Origin: Photobacterium sanguinicancri
GTDB taxonomy: Bacteria > Pseudomonadota > Gammaproteobacteria > Enterobacterales > Vibrionaceae
DNA length: 64,000 nt
Assembly (NCBI RefSeq): GCF_024346675.1
Contig: NZ_AP024850.1
Span: 1,178,001 to 1,242,000, forward strand
Direction: 5' to 3'
The notes beneath the pieces were generated by a model that was not told where the DNA came from, did not search any database, and saw only the letters and a list, made by a program, of their open reading frames with translations. A program made the position numbers and the translations under genes. Every line of letters begins with the position of its first letter. The first letter of the stretch is position 1. Shown here piece after piece: positions 42,414 to 51,854 of this stretch.

Positions 42414-42697
42414 GATACTTCTGCGAGTGTTTCTGGCACGACGTGATAATCAAATTCAACATTGATGTCTGATTTAGGCACAGAGCAACAACTCAGAATT
42501 TCATTCTGACCTACAAATGCCATTGAATCTTGCTGATCGACTGCACCGGTTTGAAGTTTGCAGCGACAAGCGCCACACATACCATTGCGGCATTGGTATT
42601 CTGGTTGAATTCCCACTTTTTCGAGCTGTACGAGTAAAGGTTCACGGCTATTGCCGTAAACCTTAATGCCGTTAACCATAATGGTTAATTGACTCAT
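42404..42697 (-). CDS. yfaE: 2Fe-2S ferredoxin YfaE
   Basis: Plant-type ferredoxin of 97 residues that maintains the diferric-tyrosyl radical cofactor of NrdB. The four cluster cysteines are in [13 protein letters not shown] and in the LSCCSVP region. Its start overlaps the nrdB stop by 4 bp (ATGA), so it is translationally coupled to the enzyme it serves, as in E. coli. Confidence 0.95.
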   Translation of the reverse strand: MSQLTIMVNGIKVYGNSREPLLVQLEKVGIQPEYQCRNGMCGACRCKLQTGAVDQQDSMAFVGQNEILSCCSVPKSDINVEFDYHVVPETLAEVSNS

Positions 42698-43827
42698 AGT
42701 TCAAAATCACCAAGATCGTCAGCGCTTACATCATTATCGATTTGGCCAACAAGGTATGAACTGATTTCCGCTTCTTGTGGAGCAACTTGCACGTTATCAG
42801 AAGATAACCATGAGTTAATCCAAGGAATTGGGTTTTGGGTCGCTTCAGGGTATGCCTGACCTAGACCAACAGTACTCATACGCAAGTTCGTAATGTACTC
42901 AACATATTGGCAAAGAATGTCTTTGTTCAAGCCAATCATAGAGCCATCTTTGAACAGGTATTCAGCCCATTCTTTTTCTTGTTCTGCAGCATCGTGGAAA
43001 ATGTCGAAACATTCTTGCTGGCACTCTTTTGCAATCTCAGCCATTTCCGGATCATCTTGGCCTGTGCGTAGCAAGTTCAAAATATGCTGAGTACCCGTAA
43101 GGTGAAGTGCTTCATCACGGGCAATTAGCTTGATGATTTTCGCGTTACCTTCCATCAGTTCACGTTCAGCAAACGCAAATGAACAAGCAAAGCTCACGTA
43201 GAAACGAATCGCTTCTAGCGCGTTGACTGACATCATGCAAAGGTAAAGTGTTTTTTTGATTTCGCGAAGATTAACAACAACTTTTTCACCGTTAACAACA
43301 TGTGTACCTTCGCCGAGGCGGTGGTAGTTGTTGGTTTGGTTGATCAGGTTATCGTAGTACTTAGAGATATCACCAGCACGCTTGATGATGTGCTCGTTAT
43401 CCACGATGTCATCAAACACAATCGACGGGTCTTTTACGATATTACGGATAATATGCGTGTAAGAGCGAGAGTGGATTGTTTCAGAGAACGACCAAGTTTC
43501 AATCCAAGTTTCAAGCTCAGGAATGGAAACAATAGGCAGTAGCGCGACGTTAGGGCTTCGGCCTTGGATCGAATCAAGCAGCGTTTGATATTTCAAGTTG
43601 CTGATGAAAATGTGTTTCTCGTGCTCTGGCAGATTGTTGTAGTCGATACGATCGCCTGAGACATCCACTTCTTCAGGACGCCAGAAGAAAGAAAGTTGCT
43701 TTTCGATCAGTTTTTCAAAAATTTCGAATTTTTGTTGATCGTAACGGGCAACATTGACTGGCTGACCGAAAAACATCGGTTCTTTTAGTTGATCGTTATT
43801 TGTTTGACAAAAAGTGCTATATGCCAT
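42694..43827 (-). CDS. nrdB: ribonucleotide reductase class Ia beta subunit
   Basis: Holds the diiron-tyrosyl radical for aerobic reduction of ribonucleoside diphosphates. From the ATG at 43827 (GAGGAAAT ribosome-binding site) it has 377 residues and begins [12 protein letters not shown]. The radical Tyr is in [10 protein letters not shown], and iron ligands lie in [10 protein letters not shown] and RDEALHLTG. The C-terminal tail [10 protein letters not shown] is the peptide that binds NrdA. Confidence 0.98.
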   Translation of the reverse strand: MAYSTFCQTNNDQLKEPMFFGQPVNVARYDQQKFEIFEKLIEKQLSFFWRPEEVDVSGDRIDYNNLPEHEKHIFISNLKYQTLLDSIQGRSPNVALLPIVSIPELETWIETWSFSETIHSRSYTHIIRNIVKDPSIVFDDIVDNEHIIKRAGDISKYYDNLINQTNNYHRLGEGTHVVNGEKVVVNLREIKKTLYLCMMSVNALEAIRFYVSFACSFAFAERELMEGNAKIIKLIARDEALHLTGTQHILNLLRTGQDDPEMAEIAKECQQECFDIFHDAAEQEKEWAEYLFKDGSMIGLNKDILCQYVEYITNLRMSTVGLGQAYPEATQNPIPWINSWLSSDNVQVAPQEAEISSYLVGQIDNDVSADDLGDFEL

Positions 43828-43845
43828 GATTTCCTCGACATTAAA

Positions 43846-43861
43846 GGGAGCCGAAGCTCCC
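43846..43861 (-). other. hairpin between nrdA and nrdB
   Basis: A perfect 6-bp GC-rich stem (GGGAGC/GCTCCC) with a CGAA tetraloop lies in the 44-bp gap between the two cistrons, without a T-run. It may stabilise or process the mRNA. Confidence 0.6.
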
Positions 43862-43871
43862 ATTCAATTCT

Positions 43872-46139
43872 TTAAATTTTACAACTTGTGCAATCGTCTG
43901 CACCTACATCGCCTTGAGCGTCTGAAGCACCATCGCGCGTATTATGGTAGTAAAGCGTTTTCACGCCGAGTTTATACGCGTTAAGCAGGTCTTTTAGCAA
44001 GAGTTTCATTGGAACTTTGCCACCAGCTTGCTTGCTTGGGTCGTAGTTAGTGTTCGCTGAAATCGCCTGATCGATGAATTTCTGCATAATACCAACAAGT
44101 TGTAAGTAGCCATCATTGCTACCGATGTTCCACAGTAGTTCGTAGTTATCTTTGTACTTACTGTATTCAGGAACAACTTGCTTCAAGATACCGTCTTTCG
44201 ATGCTTTTACCGATACGAAGCCACGTGGTGGCTCGATGCCGTTAGTTGCATTCGAAATTTGTGAAGACGTCTCAGAAGGCATCAGTGCTGATAGCGTTGA
44301 GTTACGTAAACCGTGCGTTTTGATTTCTTCACGCAGTGTTTCCCAATCGTATTTCAGCTCTGCATCACAGATCTTATCGATGTCTTTTTTATAAGTATCG
44401 ATAGGTAGAATGCCTTGTGCGTAAGTCGTTTCATTGAATGAAGGACATGCGCCTTGTTCTTTTGCTAAGCCAAGCGATGCTTTCAATAGGTAGTATTGAA
44501 TCGCTTCAAATGCTTCATGCGTTAAGTTGTTTGCACTACCGTCAGAGTAACGAACACCATTTTTCGCTAAGTAGTAAGCAAAGTTGATTACACCAACACC
44601 CAGTGTACGACGGTTCATGGTTGAACGGCGTGCTGCTGGTAATGGGTAATCTTGGTAATCAAGTAGGGCATCAAGTGCACGTACTGTTAATTCTGCAAGT
44701 TCTTCAAGATCATCAAGTGACTCAATAGCACCAAGGTTAAACGCAGATAGCGTACATAGTGCAATCTCACCGTTTTCATCTTCAACGTTGTTTAGTGGCT
44801 TGGTTGGTAGGGCAATTTCAAGACACAAGTTTGATTGACGAATTGGTGCAACAGCTGGGTCAAATGGGCTATGCGTATTACAGTGGTCAACGTTCTGAAT
44901 GTAGATACGGCCCGTTGATGCACGTTCTTGCATGAGTAGCGAGAATAGGTCGAGCGCTTTTACTGATGTTTTCTTAATGCTATCGTCTTGCTCGTATTTT
45001 ACGTATAAACGTTCAAATTCAACTTGGTCTGCGAAGAATGCATCGTATAGCCCTGGTACGTCAGAAGGAGAGAATAAAGAAATATTCTCGCCCTTGATCA
45101 AACGGGTGTACATCAGTTTATTGAGTTGTACGCCGTAATCCATGTGACGAACACGGTTCTCTTCAACACCACGGTTGTTTTTCAGTACCAGTAAAGATTC
45201 TACTTCACCGTGCCACATTGGGTAGAACAATGTCGCAGCACCGCCACGCACCCCACCTTGTGAACAACACTTAACAGCAGTCTGGAAGTATTTGTAGAAC
45301 GGAATACAACCAGTATGGAATGCTTCACCACCACGGATTTCAGAACCTAGCGCACGGATACGACCAGCATTGATACCAATACCTGCACGTTGAGAAACGT
45401 AACGTACGATTGCGCTTGATGTTGCATTGATTGAATCAAGGCTATCGTCACACTCGATCAATACACATGAGCTGAATTGACGGGTAGGGGTACGCACACC
45501 AGACATAATCGGTGTTGGTAGTGAAATTTTGAACTGTGATGACGCATCGTAGAAACGCTTGATGTAATCAAGGCGTGTTTCTTTTGGATATTTAGCGAAC
45601 AAGCACGCAGCAATTAGTATGTATAGGAATTGCGCACTTTCAAAGATCTCACCGGATACTCGGTTTTGAACGAGGTATTTACCTTCAAGTTGCTTAACCG
45701 CAGCGTATGAGAAGTTCATATCGCGCCAGTGATCGATAAAGCCATCCATCACTGCAAATTCTTCAGGGGTGTAATCTTCGAGCAAATGTTGGTCGTACTT
45801 ACCTTTTTCAATAAGGTTAGTTACGTGGTCATAAAGTGTTGGTGGCTCGAATTTACCATACGCTTTTTTACGTAGGTGGAAAATCGCAAGGCGTGCAGCC
45901 AGATATTGGTAATCTGGCGTTTCTTCCGAAATGAGATCAGCCGCTGATTTGATGATGGTTTCGTGGATATCTTCCGTTTTGATGCCATCGTAAAACTGGA
46001 TGTGTGATTTCAATTCTACTTGAGAGACAGAAACGTTTTCCAGTCCTTCGGCAGCCCAAGTAATCACTCGGTGAAGTTTGTCCAGTTCGATAGTCTCTTT
46101 GCGGCCATCACGTTTAGTAACAGTTAGCTGTTGATTCAT
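43872..46139 (-). CDS. nrdA: ribonucleotide reductase class Ia alpha subunit
   Basis: Catalytic subunit of 755 residues. An N-terminal ATP cone (VTKRDGRKETIELDKLHRVI) gives overall activity control by ATP and dATP. The catalytic pair is seen in FSSCVLIECDD and NLCLEIALPT, the radical-site PSETSSQISNATNGIEPPRG block is intact, and the C-terminal CTSCKI tail is the redox-active pair reduced by thioredoxin or glutaredoxin. It is the first gene of nrdA-nrdB-yfaE. Confidence 0.98.
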   Translation of the reverse strand: MNQQLTVTKRDGRKETIELDKLHRVITWAAEGLENVSVSQVELKSHIQFYDGIKTEDIHETIIKSAADLISEETPDYQYLAARLAIFHLRKKAYGKFEPPTLYDHVTNLIEKGKYDQHLLEDYTPEEFAVMDGFIDHWRDMNFSYAAVKQLEGKYLVQNRVSGEIFESAQFLYILIAACLFAKYPKETRLDYIKRFYDASSQFKISLPTPIMSGVRTPTRQFSSCVLIECDDSLDSINATSSAIVRYVSQRAGIGINAGRIRALGSEIRGGEAFHTGCIPFYKYFQTAVKCCSQGGVRGGAATLFYPMWHGEVESLLVLKNNRGVEENRVRHMDYGVQLNKLMYTRLIKGENISLFSPSDVPGLYDAFFADQVEFERLYVKYEQDDSIKKTSVKALDLFSLLMQERASTGRIYIQNVDHCNTHSPFDPAVAPIRQSNLCLEIALPTKPLNNVEDENGEIALCTLSAFNLGAIESLDDLEELAELTVRALDALLDYQDYPLPAARRSTMNRRTLGVGVINFAYYLAKNGVRYSDGSANNLTHEAFEAIQYYLLKASLGLAKEQGACPSFNETTYAQGILPIDTYKKDIDKICDAELKYDWETLREEIKTHGLRNSTLSALMPSETSSQISNATNGIEPPRGFVSVKASKDGILKQVVPEYSKYKDNYELLWNIGSNDGYLQLVGIMQKFIDQAISANTNYDPSKQAGGKVPMKLLLKDLLNAYKLGVKTLYYHNTRDGASDAQGDVGADDCTSCKI

Positions 46140-46238
46140 TTTTGGCTGTATTCCATTGAACCCCGTGTTTTTTGCAATTTTTAGTAATTTGCTAGCAAAG
46201 AGTGTGATCTTTGTAACAATTATGTGTTTGCACTGAAA

Positions 46239-46284
46239 ACACTATATATTGGGGTGTTGAGCTTAATGCGTTACAAGATAGTGT
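46239..46284. promoter_or_regulatory. NrdR boxes upstream of nrdA
   Basis: Box 1 (46239-46254, ACACTATATATTGGGG) closely fits the NrdR consensus. A weaker box 2 (about 46269-46284, ending ATAGTGT) starts 30 bp away, near the usual three helical turns. On the minus strand box 1 contains TATAGT, a possible nrdA -10. Repression by NrdR-ATP/dATP is inferred. Confidence 0.7.
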
Positions 46285-46323
46285 TGATGGCGGCGTTTTG
46301 CAAGTTGACAAAAAACGACCATC

Positions 46324-46332
46324 TGTGGATAA
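46324..46332 (-). promoter_or_regulatory. DnaA box upstream of nrdA
   Basis: TGTGGATAA is the exact complement of the consensus DnaA box TTATCCACA. E. coli nrdA is also controlled by DnaA, linking dNTP supply to replication. Here the box also overlaps the -10 of the plus-strand promoter proposed at 46305-46333. Confidence 0.75.
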
Positions 46333-46339
46333 CTTGGGG

Positions 46340-46430
46340 ATGTGTTATAAATAGTTAGTGCCTACTAACTCACTCAAGCAGATACATAAGTATTAAAGAA
46401 AATTGCAACTGATCTTGAGTGAGTTTTTTT
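46340..46430 (+). ncRNA. candidate small RNA, about 90 nt, opposite the nrdA promoter
   Basis: A sigma-70-like promoter, TTGACA (46305-46310), 17 bp, GATAAC (46328-46333), points away from nrdA. Downstream is a 7-bp hairpin (46353-46359 with 46364-46370, GCCT loop) and then a 12-bp stem (46367-46378 with 46414-46425) ending in TTTTTTT. No plus-strand gene lies here. The parts together suggest an independent transcript. The long loop of the terminator is a weakness. Confidence 0.4.
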
Positions 46431-46485
46431 GAAAAAAAAAATTTTTTTTACTTGATTTTTTAGTCAATAAAACCATGGTTGTCAG

Positions 46486-46512
46486 ACGAAAAAGACGCTC
46501 AAAAAGTGTCTG
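46486..46512 (-). terminator. terminator after the HAD phosphatase gene
   Basis: On the minus strand AGACACT pairs with AGCGTCT (one mismatch) across a short loop and is followed by TTTTTCG. Confidence 0.7.
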
Positions 46513-46524
46513 TTTTGGTGGTAT

Positions 46525-47187
46525 TTATTTAAGCAATAAAGTGAGTATATCTTGCGGAGTCGGCAGAATACCTGCCGCGTTCCATTGTTCAGGGAAATGG
46601 TGCTCTCCGATATAACCCCAACTTGCAACAAAGCCCTGCATGTTGGCGGCGTTGGCGGCAATCATGTCTTTTTCAATATCCCCGATATAAGCACACTGTG
46701 TATGAGGGGTTGCTATTAACTCGCTGGCGTACAGTAAGGGTTCTGGATGCGGTTTCGCAAGCGGGAGAGTATCGCCACAGACAACGGCCTTGGCGCGTTG
46801 AAGTAACGGGAAAAAGGGGAGTAACATCTCTGTTAGAAAGGCCGGTTTATTGGTCATGATGCCCCAAGGAATACCATGATGCTCCAAACTGCAAAGTAGA
46901 TGTTCAATTCCATGATAAAAACGGGTGTTGATGCAAATGCTTTGCTGATAATAGTCGAGGAATTCTTGACGGAGCGAAAGGAAATCGAGGTGGTCAGGAA
47001 TTCCATCAAATCCGGCTTCTAGCAGGCCTTTAGCACCGAAACTGGTGTTTGCTTGAATTTGATGATTACGGAGCGGAGGTATGCCATGCTTCGCAAGGAC
47101 TTTATTGGCCGCAAGTGCCATATCTGGCGCGGTATCGAGTAATGTACCGTCAAGATCGAAGAGTACACCTTCAATAGGTTGGGGCAT
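46525..47187 (-). CDS. HAD-family phosphatase (Gph/MupP-like)
   Basis: A 220-residue HAD subfamily IA hydrolase. Motif I is LFDLDGTLLDTAPD with the nucleophile Asp, motif II is the Thr in GIMTNKPAF, the Lys is in LAKPHPEPL, and motif III acidic residues are in YIGDIEKDM. A helical cap lies between. It could be phosphoglycolate phosphatase. Next to ubiG in Pseudomonas lies MupP, an N-acetylmuramate 6-phosphate phosphatase, so that is an alternative. Confidence 0.85.
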   Translation of the reverse strand: MPQPIEGVLFDLDGTLLDTAPDMALAANKVLAKHGIPPLRNHQIQANTSFGAKGLLEAGFDGIPDHLDFLSLRQEFLDYYQQSICINTRFYHGIEHLLCSLEHHGIPWGIMTNKPAFLTEMLLPFFPLLQRAKAVVCGDTLPLAKPHPEPLLYASELIATPHTQCAYIGDIEKDMIAANAANMQGFVASWGYIGEHHFPEQWNAAGILPTPQDILTLLLK

Positions 47188-47351
47188 AGCAATATCCTTA
47201 TCAAAGTAAACCAGCTACTCACCCTTATTCGCGTAATAGAAAAAGTAAGGCGCTAAGGGAGGCGAACCAACGCTGATAAACATGAAAGGCGTAAGTGAAT
47301 AGGCAGCGTCGCTTTAATAAGAATAGCTAGCTTTAGAATAAGTGGGGTAAG

Positions 47352-47388
47352 TATCTGATCACTTTAACAATGATTAAGTGATCAGATA
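47352..47388. repeat. 13-bp inverted repeat between ubiG and the HAD gene
   Basis: TATCTGATCACTT (47352-47364) is exactly repeated in inverse at 47376-47388 with an 11-nt spacer. There is no T-run, so it may be a factor-binding palindrome or an mRNA-end hairpin for ubiG. Confidence 0.6.
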
Positions 47389-47408
47389 ATGATCTTGTTA
47401 TACTGAAA

Positions 47409-48131
47409 CTACAGTGGTTTCACTGTATGCACGATGTAGTTCACATCGACATTACTGCCCAACCAATAGTTGTTGGTTAGTGGGTTATAGTGCAGGCCGA
47501 TAATATGGCGATCTTGCAGCGGTGTTTGATCTATCATTGCCATCATTTCTGAAGGGCGAATGAATTTGCTGTGATCGTGTGTGCCTTTCGGAACAACCTT
47601 AAGTAACTGCTCTGCACCGACAATGGCAAACAAATATGATTTAGCATTACGGTTTAATGTCGAGAAAAAGACATGGCCGCCGGGTTTAACCATTTTTGCA
47701 CAGGCTGCAATCACTGAGGCCGGATCTGGTACATGCTCTAACATTTCCATGCAAGTGACGACATCGTAAGTTTCTGGATTTTGTTCTGCATGTTCTTCTG
47801 CGGTGCATTGCACATACTCGAGCTTAGAGCCTGTTTCTAAGGCGTGCAGACGAGCAACAGTAAGCGGTTCTTTACCCATATCAAGGCCAGTAACCTCACC
47901 ACCTTCGACAGCCATGCTCTCAGCTAAAATACCGCCACCGCAGCCAACATCGAGCACTTTCTTACCAAACAAGCCATCAGCGTGATCAATCACGTAATTT
48001 AATCGTAGTGGATTGATTTCGTGAAGGGGTTTGAATTCACCTTCCAGATCCCACCAGCGTGAGGCCATATCTTCAAATTTACTGATTTCTGCCGGATCGA
48101 CATTTAACGGTTTGGTCATGCTTCGTGCCAT
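47409..48131 (-). CDS. ubiG: ubiquinone biosynthesis O-methyltransferase UbiG
   Basis: SAM-dependent enzyme performing both O-methylations of ubiquinone synthesis. The 240-residue protein has [16 protein letters not shown] for SAM binding, [19 protein letters not shown] near the N-terminus (membrane and substrate region) and [11 protein letters not shown]. It starts at ATG 48131 or four codons later. Like E. coli it lies near gyrA. Confidence 0.97.
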   Translation of the reverse strand: MARSMTKPLNVDPAEISKFEDMASRWWDLEGEFKPLHEINPLRLNYVIDHADGLFGKKVLDVGCGGGILAESMAVEGGEVTGLDMGKEPLTVARLHALETGSKLEYVQCTAEEHAEQNPETYDVVTCMEMLEHVPDPASVIAACAKMVKPGGHVFFSTLNRNAKSYLFAIVGAEQLLKVVPKGTHDHSKFIRPSEMMAMIDQTPLQDRHIIGLHYNPLTNNYWLGSNVDVNYIVHTVKPL

Positions 48132-48221
48132 TTGTCCATAATCGGTGGCCGCATTATAGCTAATTGTTAGCGACTTGAAATAGTTAGATGCGAGATGGGG
48201 GATAGAAGTGGAATTAAATAG

Positions 48222-48244
48222 GGGAAGTCACAATGTGGCTTCCC
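48222..48244 (-). terminator. hairpin after the small ORF at 48298-48444
   Basis: A 9-bp stem (48222-48230 with 48236-48244, one G-T pair). On the minus strand it is followed by TATTTAATT, a weak T-run. Confidence 0.5.
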
Positions 48245-48297
48245 GATGAAGGTGAAACAGAAAGCAGAAACCGGCACTGATACCGATATAAAAATGG

Positions 48298-48444
48298 TTA
48301 CTGCGATATTTCTGCCATAACAAATGAAAAGGCATCGGGATTGATCGATCCTGAAAATGCAGTCATAGCGGCAAGAATGAGCATTAAAATGTATTTACCA
48401 CCAATGATGCAAAGCCCAATAGTATTAATTGCAGATCCCAACAT
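48298..48444 (-). CDS. possible small membrane protein, 48 residues
   Basis: I do not recognise the sequence. It begins MLGSAINTIGLCIIGGKY and has a continuous hydrophobic stretch to about residue 30, then a short polar tail. A GAGG ribosome-binding site lies 6 nt before the ATG, a TATAAT is found 87 bp upstream (48536-48531), and a hairpin lies after the stop. The presence of all parts supports a real small gene, but no homologue was checked. Confidence 0.45.
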   Translation of the reverse strand: MLGSAINTIGLCIIGGKYILMLILAAMTAFSGSINPDAFSFVMAEISQ

Positions 48445-48946
48445 AACAACCTCACTCAATAATTAACGTGAACATTACGTAGAGCACGCATTACCAGTCA
48501 GGCTGTATACCAACGGATTATGACTGGGTGATTATAACGAAGTGTTTCTCACCAAGTGACTATCGGGTTATTCACCTTGTTTGGTATTGCCTGGTTGATT
48601 CTACTGGGCTTAATTATTTTGATGGTGACAGCGATCTTATTTTTGCTTATTAAAAAAGTGACAAGTGAATGTTTTTGTATAAAAAGCGAGCGCATCTCAA
48701 TTTTACAATTGGTATCACTTTCTTTTATATTTTGAGGTTGAGGTGGGTTTGTAAAATGTGTTTTTACGTTGAAGCATGAGTTTGTTAACTAATCGATTGA
48801 TATTTACTCGCTCTTTTAGACTAAACTGCTCCATTACTCACAACATAAAGTGTGAAAGGTATGCCTATTTTTACGGAAATATGCTATATTCTCGCACCTT
48901 GCACGTATAAAAATACGACAGAAATTACCTGAGGGATATTGGCTCA
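48445..48946. other. intergenic region upstream of gyrA
   Basis: About 500 bp. It should contain the gyrA promoter and that of the small ORF at 48298-48444. A plus-strand GTG-started frame of 59 codons (48556-48735) encodes a hydrophobic N-terminal half but has no ribosome-binding site, so I do not call it a gene. A short inverted repeat CGTATAAAAATACG lies at 48904-48917, within the gyrA leader. Confidence 0.4.
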
Positions 48947-51619
48947 ATGAGCGATCTTGCAAAAGAGATCACGCCCGTAAACATTGAAGAGGAGCTGAAA
49001 GGCTCATACCTCGACTATGCGATGTCAGTTATCGTTGGTCGTGCTCTTCCGGATGTGCGTGATGGCCTAAAGCCTGTGCACCGTCGCGTATTATTCGCGA
49101 TGAATGTGCTAGGCAATGACTGGAACAAAGCATATAAAAAATCTGCCCGTGTGGTAGGTGACGTAATCGGTAAATATCACCCACACGGTGATAGCGCTGT
49201 ATACGACACTATCGTACGTATGGCTCAACCATTCTCACTGCGATACATGTTAGTCGACGGTCAAGGTAACTTCGGTTCCGTTGATGGTGACTCCGCAGCG
49301 GCAATGCGTTACACCGAAATTCGTATGGCAAAAATTGCCCACGAACTTTTGGCAGATCTAGATAAAGACACTGTTGACTATGTACCGAACTACGATGGTA
49401 CAGAGCAAATCCCAGCTGTTCTTCCAACTCGAGTACCTAACTTATTGGTGAATGGTTCATCGGGTATTGCCGTGGGTATGGCTACAAACATACCACCGCA
49501 TAATCTGGGTGAAGTGATCAACGGCTGTCTTGCTTATATCGATAATGAAGACATCACTATCGATCAGCTAATGGATTACATCCCTGGTCCTGATTTCCCA
49601 ACAGCAGCATTGATTAATGGCCGTAAAGGCATTATCGATGGTTACCATACTGGCCGCGGTAAAGTTTACATGCGCGCCAAGGCTACAATCGAAGCTGAAA
49701 AGAACGGTAAAGAAACTATTATCGTTACTGAAATCCCTTATCAAGTTAACAAAGCACGTTTGATCGAAAAGATCGCAGAGCTTGTTAAAGATAAGAAGGT
49801 TGAAGGTATCAGCGCACTACGTGATGAGTCTGATAAAGACGGCATGCGTATTGTTATTGAATGTAAGCGCGATGCTGTGGGCGAAGTTATTTTGAATAAC
49901 TTGTACTCACAAACTCAGCTACAAACAACATTCGGTATCAACATGGTTGCTCTAGACCATGGTCAGCCTAAGCTGTTTAACTTAAAAGATATGCTGAAGT
50001 GCTTCGTGAATCACCGCCGTGAAGTGGTGACACGCCGTACAATTTTTGAATTGCGTAAAGCGCGTGAGCGTGCCCACCTTCTTGAAGGTTTAGCTATTGC
50101 TTTGGTTAATATCGATGAAATTATTGAATTAATCAAAAAAGCACCAACACCACAAGTTGCACGTGAAGGCCTTCTGGCTCAACCTTGGCAGCTTGGTGAT
50201 GTGTCTGCAATGCTTGAACGTGCTGGTAGTGATGCTGCACGTCCTGAGTGGTTAGCACCTCAGTATGGTATTCATGGTGGTCAATACTTCTTAACTGAAC
50301 AGCAAGCACAAGCGATCCTTGAGCTTCGTCTGCACCGTTTGACCGGCCTTGAGCATGAGAAGATCCTTGATGAATACAAAGGTCTTCTAGACATTATTGA
50401 AGAACTACTCCTAATTTTGGGTAGCTCTGAACGTCTAATGGAAGTTATTCGTGAAGAACTACACGCTGTTAAAGAGCAGTTTAACGATGAACGTCGTACA
50501 GAAATTACAGCGGCAAGCCACGACATCGATCTTGAAGATTTAATTACACAAGAAGATGTAGTCGTAACACTATCTCACGAAGGTTACGTTAAGTACCAAG
50601 TGCTAAATGATTACGAAGCGCAACGTCGTGGTGGTAAAGGTAAAGCTGCAACACGCATGAAAGATGAAGATTTCATCGAGCGTCTTCTAGTAGCCAATAC
50701 CCATGATACGATTCTGTGCTTCTCTAGCCGTGGTCGTATGTACTGGCTAAAAGTTTACCAGTTACCATTAGCGAGCCGTACTGCACGTGGTAAGCCAATT
50801 GTTAACATTCTTCCATTAGAAGAAGGTGAACGCATTACCGCTATCTTGCCTGTTAAAGAATACGAAGCTGATAAGTTTGTATTCATGGCAACAGCAGACG
50901 GTACAGTTAAGAAAACGCCACTGACTGACTTCAGTCGTCCTCGTAGTGCCGGCATCATTGCGGTTAACCTACGTGATGGTGATTCACTGATTGGCGTTGA
51001 TGTAACTAACAGCACAGACCAAATCATGCTGTTCTCTGAAGCAGGCAAAGTTGTTCGCTTCTCTGAAGAACAAGTACGTGGTATGGGTCGTACAGCTGCG
51101 GGTGTTCGTGGTATGAAACTAGCGAATGGCGACAAAGTTGTCTCGCTAATCGTACCGCACAATGAAGGTGACGTATTAACAGTAACTGAAAACGGTTATG
51201 GTAAGCGTACTGCATTGGATGAATACCCAGCGAAGAGCCGTGCAACACAAGGTGTTGTATCGATTAAAGTCTCTGAGCGTAACGGTAAAGTAGTTGGTGC
51301 CGTTCAAGCTGAAGACGGTGATGAATTCATGATGATCACCAATGGTGGTACTCTGGTTCGTACACGTGTTTCTGAAGTGAGCCGTGTTGGCCGTAACACT
51401 CAAGGTGTAACGCTGATCCGAACTGCGGAAGATGAGCTTGTTGTTGGTCTACAACGTATCGATGAGCCTGAAGAAGTATTGCTGGATGACGACGCTGTTA
51501 TTGACGGTGAAGCAACAGTGGTTGAAGGTGAAGTAGCAGCAGACCAAGCGTCTGATGCTGAACAGCCACAACAACCTGAATCTGATTCAGAGCAAGATGA
51601 ATCAACTGACGAAGAGTAA
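48947..51619 (+). CDS. gyrA: DNA gyrase subunit A
   Basis: Cleaves and religates DNA during negative supercoiling. The 890-residue protein has the active Tyr in [10 protein letters not shown] (about residue 122). The quinolone-resistance region [17 protein letters not shown] has wild-type Ser83 and Asp87. The GyrA box QRRGGKGK and a six-bladed C-terminal pinwheel precede a strongly acidic tail. It has its own promoter region and terminator. Confidence 0.99.
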   Translation: MSDLAKEITPVNIEEELKGSYLDYAMSVIVGRALPDVRDGLKPVHRRVLFAMNVLGNDWNKAYKKSARVVGDVIGKYHPHGDSAVYDTIVRMAQPFSLRYMLVDGQGNFGSVDGDSAAAMRYTEIRMAKIAHELLADLDKDTVDYVPNYDGTEQIPAVLPTRVPNLLVNGSSGIAVGMATNIPPHNLGEVINGCLAYIDNEDITIDQLMDYIPGPDFPTAALINGRKGIIDGYHTGRGKVYMRAKATIEAEKNGKETIIVTEIPYQVNKARLIEKIAELVKDKKVEGISALRDESDKDGMRIVIECKRDAVGEVILNNLYSQTQLQTTFGINMVALDHGQPKLFNLKDMLKCFVNHRREVVTRRTIFELRKARERAHLLEGLAIALVNIDEIIELIKKAPTPQVAREGLLAQPWQLGDVSAMLERAGSDAARPEWLAPQYGIHGGQYFLTEQQAQAILELRLHRLTGLEHEKILDEYKGLLDIIEELLLILGSSERLMEVIREELHAVKEQFNDERRTEITAASHDIDLEDLITQEDVVVTLSHEGYVKYQVLNDYEAQRRGGKGKAATRMKDEDFIERLLVANTHDTILCFSSRGRMYWLKVYQLPLASRTARGKPIVNILPLEEGERITAILPVKEYEADKFVFMATADGTVKKTPLTDFSRPRSAGIIAVNLRDGDSLIGVDVTNSTDQIMLFSEAGKVVRFSEEQVRGMGRTAAGVRGMKLANGDKVVSLIVPHNEGDVLTVTENGYGKRTALDEYPAKSRATQGVVSIKVSERNGKVVGAVQAEDGDEFMMITNGGTLVRTRVSEVSRVGRNTQGVTLIRTAEDELVVGLQRIDEPEEVLLDDDAVIDGEATVVEGEVAADQASDAEQPQQPESDSEQDESTDEE

Positions 51620-51645
51620 TCTTCTTAGTTCGAATCACTAATAAA

Positions 51646-51673
51646 AGCGCAGCCTACGGGTTGCGTTTTTTTA
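51646..51673 (+). terminator. terminator after gyrA
   Basis: A 7-bp stem (51648-51654 with 51659-51665, one G-T) with a 4-nt loop (TACG) is followed by seven T residues. Confidence 0.88.
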
Positions 51674-51854
51674 TATCTAAATAAAATTCGCTATGAGATG
51701 AAAGGCTTATGGTGAGTTTTTTCGTGAAATTACTGGGGTAGGGCTTTTCAGCGCTGTCGCAAAGGTGTAAAACGAAGATATTGATCTTTATCACACTCAA
51801 CCAAATCCTAGTGTGAGTAATAATATAACCGATAGCAGGAGCACACTTTTCATC

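Larger units (their letters stand above)
46140..46524. other. nrdA upstream region
   Basis: 385 bp holding the NrdR boxes, DnaA box and candidate RNA listed here. It also contains a run of ten A residues followed by eight T residues near 46432-46449, a likely bent-DNA tract, and the terminator of the HAD phosphatase gene. Confidence 0.5.

Noticed and set aside
46432..46449. Long A/T homopolymer as an assembly artefact
   Set aside because: Runs of this length are common in AT-rich intergenic DNA of this family; nothing around it shows a break in gene order.
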